In this document: piece by piece, positions 50,394 through 58,232 of the stretch | Position numbering within the stretch: position 1 is the first letter of the stretch | Layout of the letters: each line of letters starts with the position of its first letter | Assembly (NCBI RefSeq): GCF_900188345.1 | Contig: NZ_FZOD01000048.1 | Location: 1 to 64,000, forward strand | Source: Streptosporangium subroseum | GTDB taxonomy: Bacteria > Actinomycetota > Actinomycetes > Streptosporangiales > Streptosporangiaceae | Length of the DNA stretch: 64,000 nt | Reading direction: 5' to 3' | Notes under the pieces: model-generated | What the model was told of the DNA's origin: nothing | Seen by the model: only the letters and a program-made list of their open reading frames with translations | The model's database searches: none | Program-made: the position numbers and the translations under genes

Positions 50394-51824
50394 ATGTCGC
50401 CTCCCTCTCCGCTCCGGCGCCGTCACCTCGGCTGGACCCTGGCTCTGCTGGCCTTCGCCCAGCTGATCACCTCGCTCGACTTCAACATCGTCTTCGTCGC
50501 CCTTCCCCGGATCGGCGAGGACCTGGGCTTCTCCGGCCACACCTTGCAGTGGGTGACCAGCGCCTACGCCGTCACCTACGGAGGCTTCCTGCTGCTCGGC
50601 GGGCGCGCGGCCGACCTGCTCGGGCGCCGTCGCCTGTTCGTCCTGGCTCTGCTGGTGTACGCGCTGTCCTCGCTGGTCGGCGGGCTCGCCGAGAGCTCGG
50701 GCCTGCTGGTCGCCGCCCGCGCGGTGCAGGGCCTGGGCGGGGCGCTGCTCTTCCCGGCCACCCTGTCGCTGGTCAACACCCTCTTCGCCGAGGGACCCGA
50801 GCGGAACCGGGCACTGGCGGTCTGGAGCGGCGCCGGGGCCGGCGGCCTGTGCCTGGGATCGCTGCTGGGCGGTCTGCTCACGGGGGCCTTCGGGTGGGAG
50901 TCGGTGTTCTACGTCAACGTCCCGCTCGCCGGGGGCGCGGCACTGCTCGCCTTCGCCCTCATCCCCGCGGACGGCGTGCGGCGGCGGGGCCGCAGCTTCG
51001 ACCTGCCCGGCGCGGTGACCGTCACCGCCGGGGTCACCCTGCTCGCCTTCGCGCTCATCCAGGGCCCCGAGTCCGGCTGGACCGCACCGGTCATCCTGGT
51101 GAGTTTCGCCCTCGCCGCCGTGCTGCTCGCCGGCTTCCTCACCATCGAGGCTCGCAGCCGCGACCCTCTCATGCCACTCCGCCTCATGGCCAACCGCAGC
51201 CTGAGCGGATCGATGGCCGTCACCCTGATCTTCGGGGCCACGTTCAACGCCCTTCCGTACTTCCTCACGCTCTACTTCCAGGTCGTTCACGGCTACAGCG
51301 CCCTGATGACCGGAGCGGCCTTCCTGGTGCCGTGCCTCCTGATCGCCGCAGGAACTCAGGTCGGCGAGCGGATGGCGACCCGGGCCGGGATGCGCCTCAC
51401 CCTGCTCGCCGGCATCGTCACCGGTGCCGCCGGCACCGCCCTGCTCGCGATCGGCATGACCACCGGCGGTTCATACTGGAGTGTGCTTCCCGGCATCGTC
51501 GTCATGGGGCTCGGCCAGGGCCTGACCTGGACCGGCATGTGGATCGCCGCCGCCTCCGGGGTCGCCCCGGAGGAGCAGGGAGTCGCCTCCGGCATGGCGT
51601 CCACCGCCCTGCAGGTCGGAACCGCGCTCGGCCTGGCCGTGCTCATCGCGATCGCCACCGGGGACGTCACCGGGCTGACCGGCGAGACCCTGCGCGGCGA
51701 GGTCGCGGACGGCCTTCGGGCCGCGGTCCTCGTCGCCGCCGCGGGCATCCTGCTGAGCGCCCTCATCGCCCTGACCTTCGGGCGACGCCGGGCCGAGGCC
51801 GAGCGGGTCCACGCCGATGCCTGA
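50394..51824 (+). CDS. MFS multidrug exporter (DHA2-type, 14 helices)
   Basis: A 476-aa major-facilitator transporter. The signature at helices 2-3, GGRAADLLGRRRLF, and the motif C region SGAGAGGLCLGSLLGGLLTGAFGWESVFYVNVP are those of drug:H+ antiporters of the EmrB/QacA group. ATG 50394 follows GAAGGAAA. It is divergent from, and probably repressed by, the ArsR-type regulator. Substrates unknown. Confidence 0.9.
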   Translation: MSPPSPLRRRHLGWTLALLAFAQLITSLDFNIVFVALPRIGEDLGFSGHTLQWVTSAYAVTYGGFLLLGGRAADLLGRRRLFVLALLVYALSSLVGGLAESSGLLVAARAVQGLGGALLFPATLSLVNTLFAEGPERNRALAVWSGAGAGGLCLGSLLGGLLTGAFGWESVFYVNVPLAGGAALLAFALIPADGVRRRGRSFDLPGAVTVTAGVTLLAFALIQGPESGWTAPVILVSFALAAVLLAGFLTIEARSRDPLMPLRLMANRSLSGSMAVTLIFGATFNALPYFLTLYFQVVHGYSALMTGAAFLVPCLLIAAGTQVGERMATRAGMRLTLLAGIVTGAAGTALLAIGMTTGGSYWSVLPGIVVMGLGQGLTWTGMWIAAASGVAPEEQGVASGMASTALQVGTALGLAVLIAIATGDVTGLTGETLRGEVADGLRAAVLVAAAGILLSALIALTFGRRRAEAERVHADA

Positions 51825-51979
51825 GGAGACCTTTCACGCCGTGGAGGCCGAAGCCTCCGTGGCCGGCGCTCTGACGAGGTCGCGGGCCTTGCCCAGGACG
51901 CCGACCGTGTCCCGCCGGACCGTGGACGGCCCGGCGGGACCGTACGAGTGACCGCCCGTTACGTGGTCGGCGCCGCGCC

Positions 51980-52519
51980 TCAGGGGAGCTTGGTCCAGGG
52001 GCCCGGGGCGTGGTCGTCCTTCGGGATCCACAGGGCGGGCTGGAGCTCTCGAAGCCGCAGCGCGCAGCCCTCGTTCCAGGGGAAGCGGCCGCCGGCGTCG
52101 GGCCAGACGACCTCCATGAAGGACAGCGGGGGCCGCTGGTAGAAATGCAGCGCCATGCCGAACAGCGACCGGTACCAGCTCGTGTCCACCTTCTTGATCG
52201 CGACGGAGTAGTTCCTGATGACGTCGTCCCGCTCCTGGTCGGCGACGAGGTGCCGACCGGCCGCGATCTCGTTGGCCAGGGTTTTCAGGCAGTTGTTCAT
52301 CACGTCGACGCGGAGCCCGAACATGGCGACCTCGGGCGAGCGGAACGTGTGCCACAGCCCGACGGTGAACGCCCAACCCGGTCCGTCCGCGTCCTCGGGG
52401 ATCATGATGACCGCCCAGCCGCGCTCCTGAACGGTCCGCATCGCGCTGCGGTCGGTCTCGTCGAGCTCCACCTCGTGTTCGACACAGAGAAGACAGTGGC
52501 ATACAGGCTGGTCGGGCAT
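51980..52519 (-). CDS. DUF4262 domain protein
   Basis: A 179-aa soluble protein. The domain is recognisable from RGWAVIMIPEDADGPGWAFTVGLWHTF and PEVAMFGLRVDVMNN. An N-terminal CHCLLC motif could bind a metal. The function of DUF4262 is unknown. ATG 52519 is the first start; no operon partner. Confidence 0.8.
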   Translation of the reverse strand: MPDQPVCHCLLCVEHEVELDETDRSAMRTVQERGWAVIMIPEDADGPGWAFTVGLWHTFRSPEVAMFGLRVDVMNNCLKTLANEIAAGRHLVADQERDDVIRNYSVAIKKVDTSWYRSLFGMALHFYQRPPLSFMEVVWPDAGGRFPWNEGCALRLRELQPALWIPKDDHAPGPWTKLP

Positions 52520-52707
52520 AGTGCCGAGCGTAGTGGTCTATATGGGATTAGTCCGTCAAGTCAATACACGCCCTTGCCCTGCGGGCCGAGCGGGGGGAGA
52601 AGATCGGTGAAGCCGGAATCGGCCGGCAGGCCCTCGTCAATTCGTCATCGACATAACAGACAGGCGGCTGCAAGCTGCGATCAAGTGCTCCGCCATACCG
52701 TCGGAGA

Positions 52708-53163
52708 GTGTCAGACAATGGCGATGTCGCCCTCATTTGCGGAACGATCGGTGTGATCCTGACTTTCCTCGGGGGCGCAGTGATCCTCAACACTCGTGAC
52801 TTCCGCGGGCGGGCGCGGCGCGGATGGGGTCAGGTGATCCGGCTGCGGATGAACCAGACCGGCGGGTCCCGGAGAGAGAGGCGCGACAGCGCCGTCTACC
52901 ACCCGGTCCTGCGCTTCACGACGGTGGACGGACAGACGGTCGAGGCGGAGTCTCCCGTCGGCGGCAACCCGCCGCTCGCCAGGCCCGGCGAGCGGGTCGC
53001 GATCATGTATGACCCGGGCGATCCGATGCGGGTGCGCATCGACAGCCCGATGGGCGGCGGGACACTCGTCGGGGCTGTTTTCATGGGCGTCGGCCTGCTG
53101 CTCCTCGTGATCGGAGTGCGTCTCGGCGTCCCGTTCCTGATGGGCAACCTGTTTTCGGCCTGA
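52708..53163 (+). CDS. DUF3592-like membrane protein
   Basis: A 151-aa protein with an N-terminal helix (about 7-27) and a C-terminal helix (about 118-145) around a small beta domain (YHPVLRFTTVDGQTVEAES, then GERVAIMYDPGDPMRVRID), as in DUF3592 proteins. GTG 52708 is the best start; GGAG lies only 2 bp before it. No functional inference is possible. It is convergent with the SDR gene. Confidence 0.75.
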   Translation: MSDNGDVALICGTIGVILTFLGGAVILNTRDFRGRARRGWGQVIRLRMNQTGGSRRERRDSAVYHPVLRFTTVDGQTVEAESPVGGNPPLARPGERVAIMYDPGDPMRVRIDSPMGGGTLVGAVFMGVGLLLLVIGVRLGVPFLMGNLFSA

Positions 53164-53185
53164 GATCCCGCGGGCCGTGCCGGGT

Positions 53186-53971
53186 TCACAGCGTTTTGAT
53201 GAGACCTCCGTCGATGACGAAGTCGGCGCCGGTGACGTTGGCGGCCCGGTCGCCGGAGAGCAGTAGCACGAGGTCGGCGATCTCCCGGGGATGGGTGAAC
53301 CTGCCGGTCTCCGCCTGGGCGGCGGCCTGCTCGGCCACCGTGGCGGCGTCGCCGCCACCGGCGCGGGAGACGGTCGCGGCGACGCCGTTCTCGCCGAGCC
53401 ACAGGTCCGTGGTGACCGGGCCGGGGCTGATCGTGTTGACGCGGATGCCGTGTGGGCCGACCTCTTTCGACAGCGACTTGGAGAAGTTCGTCAGGGCCGC
53501 CTTGGCGGCGCTGTAGTCGATCACGGTCGGGTCCGGCAGGAAGGCGTTGACCGAGCTGACGGTCACGATGTTCCCGTGTCCCGCCGCGAGCATCGTGGGC
53601 AGCACGGCTCGGGTGGTGCGCACGGCCGCCATCAGGTTGAGGGTCAGGGAGTTGAGCCACTCCTCGTCGGTGACGTCGAGGAACCCGGTCAGCCTCGGCG
53701 TGACGGCGCCCACGTTGTTGACCAGGATGTCGAGCCTGCCGCGTTCCACGGCGGCCTCGACGAGCCGGGTGGGCCCGGTCGCGGTGGACAGGTCGACCTC
53801 GACCACCTCGACCTGTCCCGCCTCGGCCAGCGCCTTCAGCTCAGCCGTCGCCTTGCGTGCTCCGGCGACGACGTGCACGCCCTCCTCGACCAGCGCCTGA
53901 GTGATCGCCAGGCCGATTCCCTTGCTGGCGCCGGTCACCACCGCGACCTTGCCGCGCAGTCCCAGATCCAT
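53186..53971 (-). CDS. SDR-family oxidoreductase
   Basis: A 261-aa classical short-chain dehydrogenase. It shows the cofactor motif TGASKGIGLAI (13-23), NNVGAV, the catalytic Ser in TVSSVNAF, and YSAAKAALTNFSKSL (Tyr-x3-Lys), then SPGPVTTDLW. ATG 53971 follows GAGGGGGAT. It uses NAD(P)H on an unknown carbonyl or alcohol. The neighbouring hydrolase (54035) is on the same strand upstream, separated by 63 bp. Confidence 0.92.
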   Translation of the reverse strand: MDLGLRGKVAVVTGASKGIGLAITQALVEEGVHVVAGARKATAELKALAEAGQVEVVEVDLSTATGPTRLVEAAVERGRLDILVNNVGAVTPRLTGFLDVTDEEWLNSLTLNLMAAVRTTRAVLPTMLAAGHGNIVTVSSVNAFLPDPTVIDYSAAKAALTNFSKSLSKEVGPHGIRVNTISPGPVTTDLWLGENGVAATVSRAGGGDAATVAEQAAAQAETGRFTHPREIADLVLLLSGDRAANVTGADFVIDGGLIKTL

Positions 53972-54034
53972 GACATCCCCCTCGTGGTAACAAAATGCTG
54001 TTGAGTCTCAGGCTTACACCGGTCGGCGAATGGT

Positions 54035-54787
54035 TCACGGCCTGGGGGCACGTGTCGCCGCGGCGGCGGTACGGATGTGCCCGGCGACGGCGGCGGGCTG
54101 CGACAGCGCGATCGCGTGTGAGGCGTCGACCTCGATCGTGACGGCGCCGGCGCGCTTGGCCATGAATCGCTGGGCGTCGGGGTGGATGGCCTGGTCGGCC
54201 GTCGCGACGACGTACCAGGACGGCAGTGTCTTCCAGGCCGCGGCCGGTGAGCTCTCCGCGAAAGCGGCGGCCGCGACCGGGCGCTGCGACACGGCGGCCA
54301 CCGAGGTGACGTGCTCGGGCAGGTCGGCGGCGAACACGGCGGCGAAGTGGTCGGTCTTCAGATACAGCTCCACACCCGGCTCGCCCGCGCCGTCGCGGAA
54401 GGTGGCCGGACGCAGCGCCGGTCCGAGAAGGCTGTCGGGGAACTGGCCGTTGAGGTCCAGCGGGGTCTCCCCCTCGTCGAGGGCGAAGGCGGCGACGTAG
54501 ACCAGCCCGGCGATGTTGCCCACCTGGGCGCTGGCTCCGTTGATGACCACGCCGCCGTAGGAGTGGCCCACCAGCAGGACCGGGCCGTCGATCTCGGCGG
54601 CGACGCTCGCGACGTACGTGGCGTCGACGGCCAGGCCGCGCAGCGGGTTGGCCACCGCGGTCACGGGAATTCCGACAGCCTGCAGTTCGGCGATCACACC
54701 TGCCCAGCTCGACACGTCCGCGAACGCGCCGTGCACCAGAAGGACGGTCGGTGTGCTGCCGTTCCTGAAAGACGTCCGTGAGTTCAT
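54035..54787 (-). CDS. cytoplasmic alpha/beta hydrolase
   Basis: A 250-aa hydrolase with oxyanion region VLLVHGAFADVSSW, nucleophile GHSYGG and His in DASHAIALS. It is a paralogue of the exported protein at 57050: both share HGAFAD-SSW, GHSYGGV, AWKTLPSWY and RFMAKRA, but this copy lacks a signal peptide. The ATG lies 6 bp after a TACGGT box (see 54794-54829), so the message may be leaderless. Substrate unknown. Confidence 0.88.
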   Translation of the reverse strand: MNSRTSFRNGSTPTVLLVHGAFADVSSWAGVIAELQAVGIPVTAVANPLRGLAVDATYVASVAAEIDGPVLLVGHSYGGVVINGASAQVGNIAGLVYVAAFALDEGETPLDLNGQFPDSLLGPALRPATFRDGAGEPGVELYLKTDHFAAVFAADLPEHVTSVAAVSQRPVAAAAFAESSPAAAWKTLPSWYVVATADQAIHPDAQRFMAKRAGAVTIEVDASHAIALSQPAAVAGHIRTAAAATRAPRP

Positions 54788-54793
54788 GGTCCG

Positions 54794-54829
54794 ACCGTAG
54801 GGAGCGTCCCGCGCGCGTCGCGAGCGTCA
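54794..54829 (-). promoter_or_regulatory. shared promoter element, copy 1
   Basis: Read on the minus strand: TGACGCTCGCGA (54829-54818) and TACGGT (54799-54794), box starts 30 bp apart. The hydrolase ATG begins 6 bp after TACGGT. CGCTCC immediately before TACGGT is also conserved with the other copies. Confidence 0.7.
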
Positions 54830-54927
54830 CGTGACTGTCCCGTCAAGCGGTGGTTGACTGCGGAACGGCGCATCCGCCTTCGACGCGTCACACATCACGT
54901 CACCTCTCGCCCGGCGGCACAGTCGTT

Positions 54928-54963
54928 TGACGCTCGCGAGACGTTCGAGCCGCTCCGTACGGT
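54928..54963 (+). promoter_or_regulatory. shared promoter element, copy 2
   Basis: TGACGCTCGCGA (54928-54939) and CGCTCCG-TACGGT (TACGGT 54958-54963), 30 bp from box to box, with the cupin ATG 8 bp after. CGCCCGGCGGC-CAGTC upstream is also shared with copy 3. Confidence 0.7.
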
Positions 54964-54971
54964 CGTGCCCC

Positions 54972-55457
54972 ATGACGGAGAACCTCTCAGCCACAATCCC
55001 ATCCGATGACGGTGCCGGACGGGACCCCTTCTGGTTCCTCGGCGGCCGTGTCCGGCTCCTGGTGCCGGGCGCGTCGACCGGCGGCGCCCTGAGCGTCATG
55101 GAGTTCAACGACACCAAGGGGCACGCGACACCGTTGCACGTTCACGACGGGGAGGACGAGGTCTGGATCGTGCTCGACGGTGAGATCAGCTTTTTTGTCG
55201 GGGACAAGCGCTACGACCTGGGTGCCGGTGCGGTCGCGCACGGTCCTCGCGGTGTTCCGCACGGCTACCTGGTCCGCTCCCCGCAATCACGCATGGCCGT
55301 CGCCTTCGGGCCGTCGGGAATCGAGAACTGGTTCACCTCCAACGGCTCCCCGGTGTCCCACGTGGACGACGCGCCCGCCGCCTTCGACCTCGGGACCATC
55401 GTCGCGTCGGCGGAGGCGTACCGCCTGCGAGTGGCGGGACCCCCGCCGACGGAGTAG
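54972..55457 (+). CDS. cupin-domain protein
   Basis: A 161-aa cupin. It shows motif 1 with TPLHVHDGEDEVWIVLDGE (His-x-His...Glu) and motif 2 GPRGVPHGYLV, so a mononuclear metal site is likely. ATG 54972 has no Shine-Dalgarno sequence and lies 8 bp after TACGGT, consistent with a leaderless message. Function is unknown; possibly a dioxygenase or isomerase acting with the neighbouring SDR and hydrolases. Confidence 0.85.
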   Translation: MTENLSATIPSDDGAGRDPFWFLGGRVRLLVPGASTGGALSVMEFNDTKGHATPLHVHDGEDEVWIVLDGEISFFVGDKRYDLGAGAVAHGPRGVPHGYLVRSPQSRMAVAFGPSGIENWFTSNGSPVSHVDDAPAAFDLGTIVASAEAYRLRVAGPPPTE

Positions 55458-55492
55458 AGGCGCGTCACGCGTCGCCCGGCGGCGCAGTCATG

Positions 55493-55528
55493 TGACGCTC
55501 GCGAGATGTCCGGGCCGCTCCGTACGGT
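55493..55528 (+). promoter_or_regulatory. shared promoter element, copy 3
   Basis: TGACGCTCGCGA (55493-55504) and CGCTCCG-TACGGT (TACGGT 55523-55528), the same 30-bp spacing. It is followed after 6 bp by GTG 55535 of a short frame and, 240 bp on, by the exported hydrolase gene. Confidence 0.7.
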
Positions 55529-55534
55529 CAGTTC

Positions 55535-55684
55535 GTGGATGTACAGCCGTTATTCGAGAACGGCCGCGAACAACAGCCCGGACGGCACAGAAAAAAAATC
55601 GTCGACGAAGCTCCGGCCGGTCCGGTCGAGCAGTCGGAAAAGGCCGAAGGCCCTGTGCCGCGGTCAGCCGGAGAGCGTCCGTGA
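55535..55684 (+). CDS. possible 49-residue leaderless leader peptide
   Basis: GTG 55535 lies 6 bp after the TACGGT box, exactly where the other two element copies have their start codons. The frame gives a highly charged 49-aa peptide (MDVQPLFENGREQQPGRHRK..., then acidic/Pro-rich) and ends 83 bp before the hydrolase gene. It contains a run of eight A at 55591-55598. It might be a real small protein, or simply the mRNA leader of the hydrolase. Confidence 0.3.
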   Translation: MDVQPLFENGREQQPGRHRKKIVDEAPAGPVEQSEKAEGPVPRSAGERP

Positions 55685-55767
55685 AAAGTCACCGGCGCCC
55701 GGGCTCGCCATTGACGACGAATTTTTCAGCGCCCTCCAATACGTGATCGAATCAGAAGGAAATGTTC

Positions 55768-56808
55768 ATGGAAAGCGTTCGTTCCATACGTGGTCTGAAA
55801 GTGCGTGGTCGCTTTCTCCTGTCACTCGCGGCGATCGGCGTCATCGGGCTCACCGGTACGGTCGCCTCTCCGCAGGCCAGCGCGCAGGTGAGCACGGCGT
55901 CGGCCCGGACGGCGGCCACCGCGACCGCCCCGTCGGCCGCCGACGACCGGCGCGTGCCGGCGGGCTTCACCGAGCAGAAGACGAAGGTCGGCGACGTCGC
56001 CATCAACTACGTGCGCGGCGGACACGGTAAGACGCTGGTCCTGCTGCACGGATACCCGCAGACCTGGTACACGTGGCGCGAGGTCCTGCCGGAGCTCGCC
56101 AAGCACTACACCGTCATCGCGCCCGACCTTCGCGGGGCGGGGAAGAGCGACGCCCCGGCGGGCGGCTACGACAAGAAGACCCTCGCCGCGGATGTGTACG
56201 GGCTCCTGGGCAAGCTCGGCCTGCAGCATGACATCAGGATCGTCGGCCACGACATCGGCACGATGGTCTCCTACGCCTACGCGGCGGCCCACCCCGGCGA
56301 CGTCAAAAAACTGGTGCTGAGCGAGGCGCCGATCCCCGACAAGAGCCTCTACACGTTCCCCTCCCTCACCCCGAAGGGAGCGGGTTTCTGGAACTTCGGC
56401 TACTTCAACGTCACCAACGGTCTCCCCGAGAGCATGGTGAACGGCAACGAAGAGCTCTGGGTGAAGGGTTTCATCGATTCACTCGAAGTCCAGAAGAACG
56501 GCGTCAGCAATAAGCAGATCCGGGAGTACGCCCGTTTCCTGCGGGACGACGCTCACCTGCGCGCCAGTTTCGAATGGTTCCGCGCATTCCCGAAGGACGT
56601 CGCCGACAACGCCAAATACATCAAGAAGAAGCTCCGCATGCCGGTTCTCGCGATCGGCGCCGCCGGCAGCCTCGGGGACTTCGTTCCCACCCAGGTCCGC
56701 AAGTACGCGAGCAACGTGACGGGCGCCGTCATCGCGAACTCCGGCCACTGGATCTTCGAGGAGCAGCCCAAGGAGCTCACCCAGCGGGTCCTCAAGTTCC
56801 TCAAATAG
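55768..56808 (+). CDS. exported alpha/beta hydrolase, epoxide-hydrolase-like
   Basis: A 346-aa protein with an N-terminal signal (about 1-38, ending ASPQASAQ). The fold of epoxide/haloalkane hydrolases follows: HGYPQTWYTWREVLPEL, DLRGAGKSDAP, nucleophile elbow GHDIG (Asp nucleophile) and His in NSGHWIFEEQP. The Asp in place of Ser marks the epoxide hydrolase/dehalogenase group. ATG 55768 has AAGGA 8 bp upstream; ATG 55762 is too close. Probably expressed from the shared promoter element at 55493. Confidence 0.88.
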   Translation: MESVRSIRGLKVRGRFLLSLAAIGVIGLTGTVASPQASAQVSTASARTAATATAPSAADDRRVPAGFTEQKTKVGDVAINYVRGGHGKTLVLLHGYPQTWYTWREVLPELAKHYTVIAPDLRGAGKSDAPAGGYDKKTLAADVYGLLGKLGLQHDIRIVGHDIGTMVSYAYAAAHPGDVKKLVLSEAPIPDKSLYTFPSLTPKGAGFWNFGYFNVTNGLPESMVNGNEELWVKGFIDSLEVQKNGVSNKQIREYARFLRDDAHLRASFEWFRAFPKDVADNAKYIKKKLRMPVLAIGAAGSLGDFVPTQVRKYASNVTGAVIANSGHWIFEEQPKELTQRVLKFLK

Positions 56809-56947
56809 AGCGGTTCCTCAGGGAGAACCGATCCGAACCGTCATCGCGCTCCCCGGCCACGACGGTGGTCGCCGGCGTCCCTCGGGGATGCCGGCGCAGG
56901 TGATCGGCGCGTCACGCCGGACGAGACCCGGCGGCTTCCCTGACCCC

Positions 56948-56988
56948 CCGAGCCCCGGTGCCGTCTCTGAGACGGCCCCGGGGCTCGG
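56948..56988 (+). terminator. strong hairpin after the exported hydrolase
   Basis: Arms CCGAGCCCCGG-T-GCCGTCT (56948-56966) and AGACGGC-C-CCGGGGCTCGG (56970-56988) with loop CTG, near-perfect over 19 bp. A second palindrome CGGCGCCCC-TG-GGGGCGCCG follows at about 57000-57019, before the next gene's ribosome site. Confidence 0.85.
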
Positions 56989-57049
56989 CCCCGTACTTCG
57001 GCGCCCCTGGGGCGCCGAGAAGCTCACCTTCACCCCAAGGAGATCCACC

Positions 57050-57913
57050 ATGTCCGAGAACTCGTTTTCACAGGTCACCGGTCGCCGGCCGAAGGGGCGG
57101 ATGCTCCTGACCGGGATGCTGGCCGCCGCCGCGCTGACGGCCGTGGCCGTCGCCCCGTCCGCCGCGTCCGCCACCGTCACCCCTGCGACCAACAAGACGG
57201 CCAAGCCGACCGTGGTGCTGGTGCACGGCGCGTTCGCCGACTCCTCCAGCTGGAACAAGGTCATCCCCAAGCTCCAGCGGGCCGGCTACCCGGTGATCGC
57301 CGCAGCCAACCCGCTGCGGGACCTGAACGGTGATTCGGCCTACGTGTCCAGCGTCCTCTCCAGCATCGCCGGGCCGGTCATCCTGGTGGGCCACTCCTAC
57401 GGCGGAGAGGTCATCAGCAACGCCGCCGTCGGCCACGCCAACGTCAAGGCGCTGGTCTACATCGCCGCGTTCGTGCCCGACGAGGGTGAGTCGGGCCTCG
57501 ACCTCACCGGCAAGTACCCCGGCAGCCTGCTGGCCACCAGCCTGATCACCCGTGATTTCCCGCTGCCCGACGGCGGAACCGGCACCGACGCGTACGTGGA
57601 CGCCGCGAAGTTCCGCGCCGCCTTCGCCGCCGACCTCCCCGCCGGTGACGCCGCCCTGATGGCCGCCACCCAGCGGCCCGCGAGCCTGGCCGCGCTCGGC
57701 TCGCCGAGCGGGGCGCCCGCCTGGAAGACCCTGCCCTCCTGGTATCTCGTCGCCGGGTCGGACAAGGCCATCCCGGCCGCCGCCGAGCGGTTCATGGCCA
57801 AGCGCGCCAAGGCGCACACCACCGAGATCAAGGGCGCCTCACACGTGGTCATGATCTCCCACCCCGACGCCACCGTCGACCTCATCACGGCCGCGGCCCG
57901 CGCCACCTCCTGA
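57050..57913 (+). CDS. exported alpha/beta hydrolase
   Basis: A 287-aa secreted paralogue of the 54035 hydrolase. An N-terminal signal (about 1-45, RRPKGRMLLTGMLAAAALTA, then SAASA) precedes VLVHGAFADSSSWNKV, GHSYGGEVISNAA (Ser nucleophile) and GASHVVMISHP (His). ATG 57050 follows CAAGGAGAT. A CGGCGCC palindrome lies in the leader. Substrate unknown. Confidence 0.9.
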   Translation: MSENSFSQVTGRRPKGRMLLTGMLAAAALTAVAVAPSAASATVTPATNKTAKPTVVLVHGAFADSSSWNKVIPKLQRAGYPVIAAANPLRDLNGDSAYVSSVLSSIAGPVILVGHSYGGEVISNAAVGHANVKALVYIAAFVPDEGESGLDLTGKYPGSLLATSLITRDFPLPDGGTGTDAYVDAAKFRAAFAADLPAGDAALMAATQRPASLAALGSPSGAPAWKTLPSWYLVAGSDKAIPAAAERFMAKRAKAHTTEIKGASHVVMISHPDATVDLITAAARATS

Positions 57914-57924
57914 CCGCCCGCCAC

Positions 57925-57960
57925 GGTGACCGGTACGGCCTCCCGGCCGGGCCGGTCACC
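57925..57960 (+). terminator. terminator of the exported hydrolase
   Basis: GGTGACCGG (57925-57933) pairs with CCGGTCACC (57952-57960), 12 bp after the stop codon. Confidence 0.7.
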
Positions 57961-58001
57961 ACGCGTCGCGGCCCGCCGGGAACGCTTTCCAAAAGGGGAG
58001 A

Positions 58002-58031
58002 GGCCGCGCCGCCACGGGGGACGGCGCGGCC
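58002..58031 (-). terminator. bidirectional hairpin between convergent genes
   Basis: GGCCGCGCCG (58002-58011) / CGGCGCGGCC (58022-58031), 10-bp perfect stem. It lies between the exported hydrolase and the duplicated 3' end of the LAL regulator, and can terminate transcription from either side. Confidence 0.7.
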
Positions 58032-58054
58032 CCATCTGGAACCGGGCGGTGAGG

Positions 58055-58232
58055 TCAGAGGGACGTGCGAAGGACGGCGTCCGGCTCCGATCGCGAGCTG
58101 ATCCCCAGCTTGGGGAAAGGCCGCTGCGGAATCCGGCGCGAGATCAGGCGGACGTGCGAAGGGCGGCGCCCAGCTCCGATCGCGAGGCGATCCCCAGCTT
58201 CGGGAAGATCCGGTAGAGGTGGGAGCTGACGG
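58055..58232. repeat. 89-bp tandem duplication of the LAL regulator's 3' end
   Basis: The last ~28 codons and stop of the regulator (58144-58232) recur in diverged form at 58055-58143. The downstream copy still reads FPKLGISSRSEPDAVLRTSL-stop, against FPKLGIASRSELGAALRTSA-stop in the gene. The downstream copy is untranslated because it follows the true stop. Confidence 0.8.
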
